The notes beneath the pieces were generated by a model that was not told where the DNA came from, made no database searches, and saw nothing but the letters and a program-made list of their open reading frames with translations. This document shows positions 56,839-64,000 of a DNA stretch of 64,000 bases, one piece after another; position 1 is the first letter of the stretch, and every line of letters starts with the position of its first letter. This DNA comes from Desmodus rotundus (Eukaryota; Chordata; Mammalia; Chiroptera; Phyllostomidae): the NCBI RefSeq assembly GCF_022682495.2, contig NC_071389.1:184001556-184065555 (forward strand), read 5' to 3'. The position numbers were made by a program, and so were the translations under genes.

Positions 56839-57784
56839 GTTACAGGTGGAATTCATGCCCCAAAATTTATATGTTGAAGTCCTAACCCCAGTACCTCAAA
56901 ATGTGACTGTATTTGGAGATAGGATCTTTACAGAGATAATTAAGTTAAAATAAAGTTATCAGAGTAGGCTCTAATACATTATACCTGGTGTCCTTGTAAG
57001 AAAAGGAAATTAGGACACAGACATGCACACAGGGGAGACCATGTGAAGATGCAGGCAGGAGACAGCCATGTACAAGCCAGGGAGAAAGACCTCAAAAGAA
57101 AGAAAACCAGCTGAGATAGGTTATGTTGGAGAACAGCTGCAAATGATAAAAGCTACAGGAGCTCTCTAGAAGCAAGACCACCCCCACCACTGGTTTTATG
57201 GCTTAAAACAGCAAGAGATCAGCTCAATCCAACATGGCAACTAATTTCACTTTGTGGTAACCCCTAGCCTCATTACCTGCTCATTGTAATACACAAGCAT
57301 GCTAAACGACACACCCCTCACAACCACGGTAAGAAATGGATCGCACACATAAAGATACAAAATAGCCAACGGAGCTCCTCCAAGAAATCTCCACCGCTTT
57401 CCCAGGAAGATCCTGAATATGCCTCCCCTACTGAATACCCTTTGCCCCAACTAGATGAACCTCAATAAAGCAGGCAAATTCCACCAAAGGGGGGCTGCTC
57501 TGCCTGGGGAGTAGCCCATTCTCTGTCTCTCTGCTTCACCAATAGACTCACATTCACTTTAAACTTTAAACTCTATGCTGGTTTGTATCTGAATTCTTTC
57601 CTGCGTGAAGGTAACACCCACAGTGCGTCACGGATCCTCAACTCCCTGGACACCCAGAACACCTGCATCCCAGTGACATCTTGATGTTGAACTTCTTGCT
57701 TCTAGAACTGAGAAAACAAATTTCCGTTGTTTAAGCTGCCCAGTCTGTGGTACTTTGTCATGACAGCCCCCTCAAACTAATACA
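56839..57784 (+). mobile_element. MLT1A/MST-type LTR, split by another LTR
   Basis: The left part has 'ccccaaaatttatatgttga', 'caaaatgtgactgtatttgg' and 'gaaggaaattaggacacag'-like words. The right part has 'cttgatgttgaacttcttgc', 'ttgtttaagctgcccagtct' and 'ccctcaaactaatacag'. The two halves join into one LTR when about 57111-57670 is removed. Confidence 0.8.
57111..57670 (+). mobile_element. endogenous retroviral solo LTR (nested)
   Basis: The inserted block has LTR layout: a start near 57124 (tgttggagaacagc), a polyadenylation signal AATAAA at about 57463, then a C/T-rich stretch with 'ctctgtctctctgcttc' and an end region near 57616-57655. No viral genes are present. The gammaretrovirus-like class is inferred from layout only. 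Exact borders and flanking duplications could not be fixed by eye. Confidence 0.6.
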
Positions 57785-57944
57785 GGGGGGTTATCTTTAT
57801 CAGCACCCTAGAAAGATTTCTCTACTCAGCAGATAGCCAGAATTAATGCACTAAGACCTTGTCTCCAATATATTCAACTCTTTTATAGAAGTAGCAAACT
57901 GATATCTTAAGTTCTGCTCATTGCACCAACTACTTAGGTGAAAG

Positions 57945-58115
57945 GAACCATTATTTTTCAAGTGCTTGCTATACACCAAGCACTGTAAGAGGCTCTTTAA
58001 ATCTGTTATCACATGTAATCCTCACAGGAGACATTGTTATTCCTTAAAACAAAAGAACAGGTGAGGAAACTAAGGCTTAAAGCAGTTAACTACCCTGCCA
58101 GAGGCCACGTGGATG
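57945..58115 (-). mobile_element. MIR SINE, antisense
   Basis: 'caagtgcttgctatacacca', 'agcactgtaagaggctcttt', 'tgtaatcctcacaggagaca' and 'aacaggtgaggaaactaagg' form a clear antisense MIR. Confidence 0.8.
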
Positions 58116-58379
58116 CTTTGTGAAATTAACATCAAAATTCAGCACGAACTTCTCTACACAGCTGCATGTTATCTTTGTACTGATAGGGGCATAAGTCTTC
58201 CCAAGGAGGTATGACGATTAACATAGGCCTTCTTCTGGCTCCTTTGAGCTTGGGTACTATTTCTGGGGAGGGGTGCAAGAACAGGGAAAGGATGAGAACA
58301 ACAAAAGCATTCTTTTTCATGTATACATAGGAAACAAAAATGTGGCTGCCTATTGAGAGGGTACACGCATCACTTCCAC
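58116..58379. other. unassigned sequence
   Basis: No recognised feature. Confidence 0.45.
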
Positions 58380-58800
58380 TCCCCTGGTAATGCTGCTGAA
58401 GCCTGCTGCTTGGGGAGTGCGATAAACAAGTTGTAATATATTAGCGCGAACAGTTGCAGCGTGCTCCTATAGCTGGCAGAATTCCTGAGAAATGGTTTTT
58501 ATGGCACCGATCTCCTTGGAGACCTTAAATAACAGCCTAAAATGTATGGTACAGAGATCACAGTGTTTATTACTTTAGTTTCTGCCTCGTGTTCTGCAAT
58601 TTATAGTTTTCCTGATAAATTGGGATCCATCCAGCTGGTACATATTATGTGGGACGGTGGAATTGTCTCTTCTACGTTGAAGGATTAGAAATGGGCAGAT
58701 GCCTTAATTGGGTAATAACGGCACCAGCCCAAGCTGTGCATGTCAGACAGGGCCCAGGCTGTGCATTTGGGCTCATTTTAAAGAGAAATGGGCTTCCATA
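58380..58800. promoter_or_regulatory. candidate conserved non-coding block
   Basis: Repeat-free with unusual CpG retention ('attagcgcgaacagttgcag', 'gcaccgatctcc', 'taataacggcaccag') and homeodomain/GATA-like words ('gccttaattgggtaataac', 'gagtgcgataaac'). It differs in texture from the surroundings. Conservation is not testable here. Confidence 0.35.
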
Positions 58801-60225
58801 GTAGGACTGCACCCCTTTCTCCAACTACCAATGCCTTCTAGCCACGGAGGAGCCAGGCACTGAGCTAGTAATCTCATACAGTCGTCAGAAGCTAGCTAAA
58901 AGCAAACAAACTCAGCATTATCATACTTCTTTGGGGACTGGGGGTGTGGGGGTGGCAAAGGGGTCTCTACTAAAATGTTCAAACTAAAATTATACTCAGA
59001 ATCTAGGAATAGAAGGGTGGCTTATTATACAGAACCTAGGAGCTAGGAGCACACTGTTCCCTATTTTCCATGGATGAAATTAAAATAGAGTCTGCTTTTA
59101 GTGGCTGTGACTGCTCTATAAACAATTAATTTGATGTTAGAAATCAGATTTTACAGGTCATGAAAAAGAAATCTACGAGAGAAAGCTGTGAATTTGTGTT
59201 TCTGATTTTCAGTTGATCAGTCTGTTGGCTTAATATTATTTTTTAGAAAGGAAAGGGATATCAATTACATTGTGTTGTTTTTGTTTTTGATGTTTCAGTG
59301 TTTTTAAAAAAATCAAGCTAGTATGCAGAAACAGTAACTTTCTTTCAGCTGAAAGTCTGGTATAGATTTTAGCATTTGGACATTGAAGCCCTTTCAGATC
59401 CCATCTGGTTGCTAATCTGCAAAGGATGAAGGATTTACACAAAGGGTCTCAACTCTGAAGTGTCATTAAGTTCTATTGGGTCGATAATTCTTGAAAATGA
59501 ATTCAAACAACAAAGCTCAATAATCCTATAGACATGGTTAGCCTGTTTCTGTGGAGGAAAAAAAAAAAGGAAAAGACATGAGTTGGGTATGAGAAAGTGG
59601 AAAGTTGGTTAGGAGAAACCTCCCCCCAACACCCCGCACACCATAAATTCTAAATCTTCCTTTGAGCTCAAAAGGTGCCCAGTTTCTGTAGTAAGAAACG
59701 TCTTCCACTGTGTGCATGAAATTCACAGCTCAGTCCTAGATGGCCAAGTTTCTTCCTAATGGGTCTGGCCCTGAGATAAGTTAACGTGCCTGTATAATGT
59801 CATCGGGCCTCCTGGAAATGAGAGGGGGATTAAACGGACCTTCAGTGTTGTGAGAGAGTTGCTGCATCCCCTGTCTCAGTAACACCAACTGCTGCTACGG
59901 AACCACTCAGAGCCAGTTCTGTTAAAGGCCCATGCCTGGTCAAGTGCAAGGTCATGAGCGTCCTCACAGGGGTTTTATCAGGGATCAAGCTAACAAAATT
60001 TGAGAAGTGGAAAGACGGATTGCTTAATGTTTTATAACCAATGACAAGATTCTCAATGGTCTTGGAAGAGATGAATTTTGGCAATGACTCCTCTGAATGC
60101 AAAAGCCCCATGTGCAATGGTCAGATAGAGAGGGAAGGAGGAGGAAATTGACAAAATAGGGGTAGAAGGATGCGGTGATTGGCCCAAATGGGCTGATCTA
60201 AGTGCCTGACAGGAAGCAATTCTCC
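58801..60225. other. unassigned sequence, about 1.4 kb
   Basis: No gene or repeat recognised. Short open frames only. Confidence 0.45.
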
Positions 60226-60229
60226 TGGA

Positions 60230-60375
60230 TCCTATTGTTCCCACACAATCCCAAGAGGTAAGAATTGCTACTATTATTCCCATTTTACCCATGAGGAAAC
60301 TAACACTTAAACAAAATGACTCATTCCAAGGCACATAAGCACTAAGTGATGGCGTGATTTGAAATCAGGAAATTT
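60230..60375 (-). mobile_element. MIR SINE, antisense
   Basis: 'attgctactattattcccat', 'tttacccatgaggaaactaa' and 'gatggcgtgatttgaaatc' form an antisense MIR. Confidence 0.8.
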
Positions 60376-60958
60376 GCCTCTACTGTGTACATTGAAGTTG
60401 TAAGGTATCCTCTGTGGTGGAGTTCACCAAGTTCAACCAAGCAACAAAGCAAAGTTCACCAAGCAACCTGAGACCCATCTTTGGGAGTGTACTTCACTCA
60501 TCATTAGGGACTGCCTGTACAGTGATGTAATATAGACACATTCAGGTATCGAGACCTACCAAGGCATCTACACACAAGAAAAGACCCACTGACAGCACAA
60601 GCATCTCACAGTCGAAAGTTAGATGACTTACAATGGCCATTTTAATGTTGCTGTGAGACCGTCTAGAGTGGAGCCACTTCTTTAAAAACATCCTTCTTTA
60701 TGATATTTTTAATAACCTTCCCACCCTTCCTTTGCCCCAGTTATCTCTCAATGGCTAATCCCTTCCTCCTGTCACTGGTTCCTCTCACCCTGAACACTTC
60801 CAATTACTGAGCTGTTAACGGGAATGAAACAACCTCACAGACCCTCTGGGGTAAGCCCAGAGAAACAGCAATCGCTGCTGCAAGCAAGAGATGGCCTCAT
60901 CGTAAAAGAGAACAAATCAAAAACACACAAGCCTCACACCCTGATTACTTCTCAGAGG
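60376..60958. other. unassigned sequence
   Basis: A small imperfect direct repetition ('agttcaccaag...caac') lies at 60419-60470. Nothing else recognised. Confidence 0.45.
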
Positions 60959-60960
60959 CT

Positions 60961-61008
60961 TTCCTTTTCTTTTTCCTTTCTTTCTTTCTTTTCTTTTCTT
61001 TCTTTCAA
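60961..61008. repeat. (CTTT)n simple repeat
   Basis: An imperfect CTTT/TTTC tract of about 48 bp. Confidence 0.9.
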
Positions 61009-61750
61009 GTAAAATTTCCAGCCATGCTCATAAGGATAGATAAACACAGCCAGGAAGACCATTAAATTTACAACCAAGAGCTTGAAAGGCTAGGGGTCCT
61101 CCAAGCTCTCATATCACAGTAATGTAAAGTAGCCACTTCCTGAAGAAGAAGTAAGAGGCCTCCTGTGAAGATAAGACTGTGTTCATTAGCAACCTTGTCT
61201 GGCCTTCTAATCCAAAGCCACACTTCCCCATCAGTGGGGAAATAAGGGAGAAAGGTTCCGTGTCAAGGCCTTTGTGGTTGATATCTTGCTCAGAGTCCAG
61301 GTGCTCCCTGCTCATCTTCCTAGTGAAGGATTAGTTTCTCTGAGGATGGGGTTTCAGGGAGGGGTAGTTTGAAAGGCTAGTTATCTACTCATATCAGAAT
61401 GGGAGAGAAGTCCAAAGACCTATCCCCAAAAAGGACCCTCCATCCTGATATTCTTCCATTAGCTGCTCCCACTCTCTTGGCCTTTCCTTGGAGGGACAGT
61501 ATGGGATTGTCCTCCCAACCTTTGGAGTTGACTCTGGCATGAATTCAGATTGTACATACATTGCTTCAGCAAAGACTCTGCGGAGCTCTCATGATGTACC
61601 ATCCTCATCCTTTTGCTCCAATTCTGGGTTCATCAAACTAGCCTGTAGTCCTAACTCAGTGATTTTAATGCCAGGAGATTTCTCTGAGAAGTGCTTATTT
61701 TTTAATTTTTTTACTTTAACAACAAAACCCAGACAACAGTTTTACAGGTG
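61009..61750. other. unassigned sequence
   Basis: No gene or repeat recognised. An 87-codon frame at 61488-61751 is not protein-like. Confidence 0.45.
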
Positions 61751-61754
61751 AGTT

Positions 61755-61850
61755 CTAATAAACATAGGAGGGCTTCCCATCGCTCACAAGGTCAAGGCCA
61801 AATCCTCAGTAGGTCGTATCACATTCTTTGTGATCAGGTTCCTGCCCTTT
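61755..61850 (+). mobile_element. L2 fragment, sense
   Basis: 'atcgctcacaaggtcaaggc', 'caaatcctcagtaggtcgta' and 'gtgatcaggttcctgccctt' resemble the sense L2 region. Confidence 0.5.
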
Positions 61851-61851
61851 C

Positions 61852-62079
61852 CTCTGCCCTTACACCCTCTACTCTCTGCCTCCTACTTTAAACTTTGTAT
61901 TTCATGGGGGGGATAAAGTAAAGGATGATGTGTTTTTATAAATGGTAAAAAAAAATTTAATTAAAAAAATAAAAAATAAATAAACTTTGATACATTGACC
62001 CACTCATGGTAATTCATTCACCACCCAACATGGAGGGGGACCTGCTCTGTGCCCGGCACTGTAGTTCTCTGCACAGTGA
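61852..62079 (+). repeat. source copy of a local inverted duplication
   Basis: Apart from an 83-bp insert (61898-61980), this segment is about 93% identical to the reverse complement of 62702-62837 (I count about ten mismatches over about 136 bp). Its right part ('aattcattcaccacccaac', 'acctgctctgtgcccggcac') looks like an antisense L2 3' end, but the identity between the copies is far higher than between unrelated L2s. Confidence 0.85.
61898..61980 (+). mobile_element. 83-bp A-tailed insert with 9-bp duplications
   Basis: Flanked by TAAACTTTG on both sides (61889-61897 and 61981-61989) and ending in an A-rich tail. The paralogous segment at 62702-62837 has TAAACTTTG once and lacks the insert, so it acts as the empty site. 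The non-A part (about 50 bp) is not recognised. Confidence 0.75.
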
Positions 62080-62450
62080 CTTTTGTGTGTGCCATTTCTT
62101 CTCTTACCAACCTCCTCTGGCTTTGCCAAGTTAACATACATTTGCTTTTTCGAGGGCAGAGTATCAGAGCTGAGATTCAGACACTGAGGAAGAAGTCAGA
62201 AGGAAGATCAGAGAGGATCAGCAGGGAGGCTGATCTCTGGGTTTCAGGGTAGATGTAGGGTCATGAAACCTAACCGCAAAGAAGGCAAGGGGAGACCAAA
62301 ACTGGCTCCTTTATTTCTTGTCATCACTTGAAGCCCACTTGCTGCCTGCATTATCCTTCATATCTGTCCCCATCAATGTTTAAGGTGGTAAATTTGTTTT
62401 TAGAAAAAAGCGGGTGGGGAGGGGTTATAGTGATTTAACTCAGTTTACAC
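62080..62450. other. unassigned sequence
   Basis: No gene recognised. This lies between the two inverted copies. Confidence 0.45.
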
Positions 62451-62673
62451 ATTTCACCCACAGTAGTGCATAGATGGAAATTTTATAAAATTTTGATTGA
62501 CATTAAATAATAGGAAGATACCATTTTGTATTCATGAGATGAGTAAAATGCACACAATGTAATAGCAAAGATGTGCAGAAAAAAGTGAGTTCTCTCATAC
62601 ATGCTGCTGAAGGTTCTGGGCCTTTTTGGAAAGCACTCAGCTCAGCATTTCCACCTGTTGGCATCTTCCCTAG

Positions 62674-62854
62674 AGAGACTCACCATGTGCCCAAGGAGAA
62701 CTCACTGTGCAGAGAGCTACAGTGCTGGACACAGAGGAGGTCCCCCTCAGTGTTGGGTGGTGAATGAATTACCATGAGTGGTTCGATGTATCAAAGTTTA
62801 CAGTAGGAGGCAGAGAGTAGAGGGAGTAAGGGCAGAGACTCGCCATGTGCCCAA
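62674..62854 (-). repeat. inverted-copy insertion with 21-bp direct repeats
   Basis: A 139-bp insert (62695-62833) lies inside an old L1 between direct repeats at 62674-62694 and 62834-62854 (core gactcRccatgtgcccaa, one mismatch in 21). Its bulk (62702-62837) is the reverse complement of 61852-62079 without that copy's own insert. Seven bases at the left edge (62695-62701) have no counterpart. Neither end has a poly(A) or poly(T) tail. See the findings for interpretation. Confidence 0.85.
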
Positions 62855-63059
62855 TTCCAAATTAGGATTCTCATGGTAGTAATGTCACAGCAAACATTGC
62901 AAACAATCTAAATGTCCATCAATATAGAAAAGACTATATAAACTCCAATGTGCCCCAAATACGGACTACTAGTCTTTGAAATGCACAAGATATATGCGTT
63001 TGTACCACATGAAGAGATTGCCCATGTAAACTCCATGAATTCAGGGTTTTGATTTCTTC

Positions 63060-63145
63060 TGTTTGTTGTCCAATGTACTCCTAGTAATTGAGGACAGTGC
63101 CCGGCACCTAGCAACCACCCAATAAATATTTATTGAATAAATGGA
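63060..63145 (+). mobile_element. L2 3' tail, sense, nested in L1
   Basis: 'cagtgcccggcacctagcaa' and 'aataaatatttattgaataa' are a sense L2 3' end. Confidence 0.65.
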
Positions 63146-63330
63146 AGTTGAATAAAAAAGCATGTTACAAAATATGTACACTATAGTTTTATATATGATC
63201 ATTTGTATTGGAAAAAAGAAAAACAGTAGTATTTTCTATGAATACATGTATGTTAATGCTTAGGAAAAAATCTGGAAAAACACAAACTGGAAATACACGG
63301 GGGGCAGAGTAGGGAAGGTCAATAGAGACA

Positions 63331-63755
63331 TTAGCTTTAATGCTAATGTTAATGTTTTAATTATTATAAGGAAAATATTTACATATTACTTAGCTAATAA
63401 AAATTAATTTAAATATTTTTAAATGCATGATTAAAATTATGATGCTTGCTTCTGAGGGGGAGGAAAACAACTAACCCAGTGTTCTTTTATTTTTCTCTGT
63501 CTAGAAACGGGGTGAGTCCCAGACTTTGAAAATAGAACCTAGTCAGCATGTGCTGGAGAATTAGCGACTAACCAGGGCAGGAATCAGGCCATCTCAGGGC
63601 AAAGCGGTGCTGTGGAAATCGAGAAGAAGAAATGGGTCCCAAAAATTTTACTTAGATAGAAAAGTAAGGGATAAAGAAGAGAAATGGATTGTAAAAAAAA
63701 AATCCAGAGTAAGGATGACTAGCACTGTAGCATTACCAGCAGATGGACTGTTTGG
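63331..63755. other. unassigned sequence
   Basis: AT-rich at 63340-63440. No recognised gene. Confidence 0.45.
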
Positions 63756-63759
63756 GAGA

Positions 63760-63930
63760 AAGACCTTGTGTTGACAGGAGACTGGAAGTCAAATCCCAAT
63801 TTTACTATATTACCTTTTTGAGCTTGCCTCCCAAAGCCTCTATTTCCACATCTATAAAATGGGGCGATAATGTCTCTCATAGAGTTGTTATAAGAAATAA
63901 AAGAAATCATGTATATAGACCACATGGCAC
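63760..63930 (+). mobile_element. MIR SINE, sense
   Basis: 'gactggaagtcaaatcccaa', 'tctatttccacatctataaa' and 'atggggcgataatgtctctc' form a sense MIR. A minus-strand frame across it that runs off the window end is not a gene. Confidence 0.75.
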
Positions 63931-64000
63931 ACAACAGCCTTAGATTAAATAGCAGCTCCCCGTCCCCCTGTCCCCTCTCTGAGGGAACAAAAGAAAACAA

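Larger units (their letters stand above)
62455..63330 (+). mobile_element. old L1 (L1M) 3' region, sense, twice interrupted
   Basis: End of ORF2 and the 3' UTR of an old L1: 'ctctcatacatgctgctg', 'acaatctaaatgtccatcaa' and 'aggaaaaaatctggaaaaac' in sense order. It is interrupted by the inverted-copy insert (62695-62833) and by an L2 tail (63060-63145). Without them the L1 reads continuously. Confidence 0.65.

Noticed and set aside
1..64000. CRISPR arrays, operons, bacterial or phage genes
   Set aside because: No spaced direct repeats of that kind and no long prokaryotic-style frames. The repeat content is mammalian throughout.
1..64000. CpG island or obvious gene promoter
   Set aside because: CpG is sparse everywhere by eye. 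The few CpG-bearing patches (26900, 58400) are short and do not reach island density.

Overview
This window looks like nuclear DNA from a placental mammal, and most likely from an echolocating bat. The mammalian signature is a dense background of MIR, L2, L3/CR1, MLT1-type LTRs, MER20, MER5-like and L1 fragments, with AT-rich, apparently CpG-poor sequence. The bat call rests on four things: a Ves-type tRNA-derived SINE at about 29881-30029; two L1 3' ends with a very C/T-rich plus strand (40532-40868 and 41705-42025); three copies of a young non-autonomous hAT family; and mariner copies of a kind known from bats. Lineage is inferred from recalled repeat families, not from a database search.

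I find no protein-coding gene that I can support. All open frames are short (the longest is 155 codons). They lie in repeats or cross repeat boundaries, and none carries a recognisable host domain. The only recognisable protein remnants are a decayed L1 ORF2 (21463-24645), an older L1 endonuclease-region fragment (36741-37420) and the C-terminal end of a mariner transposase (4034-4315, minus). The only RNA-gene relic is a U2 snRNA processed pseudogene (25841-26002, minus) with a tail and matching 13-bp target-site duplications. The window is best read as intergenic or deep intronic sequence.

Layout. 0-11 kb: MER20 split by an MLT1 LTR, L2 split by a fold-back hAT, an internally deleted mariner, MIRs, a 5'-truncated L1 and a second hAT. 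11-21 kb: a 1.4-kb antisense L2, an antisense L1 and an MLT1, between long stretches I cannot assign. 21-26 kb: a degraded L1 holding a mariner miniature element, then two L2 tails, a MER5-like element and the U2 pseudogene. 26-45 kb: candidate conserved non-coding blocks, Ves, the third hAT, a dispersed repeat pair of unknown identity, several microsatellites and two L1 3' ends. 45-64 kb: L3, L2 and MIR fragments, an MLT1, a retroviral LTR nested in an MLT1A-type LTR, and finally a local inverted-copy insertion.

The most unusual structure is at the right end. A segment of about 136 bp at 62702-62837 is about 93% identical to the reverse complement of 61852-62079. It sits in an old L1 between 21-bp direct repeats and lacks a poly(A) tail. 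The source copy carries its own 83-bp A-tailed insert, for which the second copy is the empty site. Several AT-rich unassigned blocks (for example 44575-45005, 58380-58800 and 26270-26620) have the look of conserved regulatory DNA, but only a cross-species alignment could show that.
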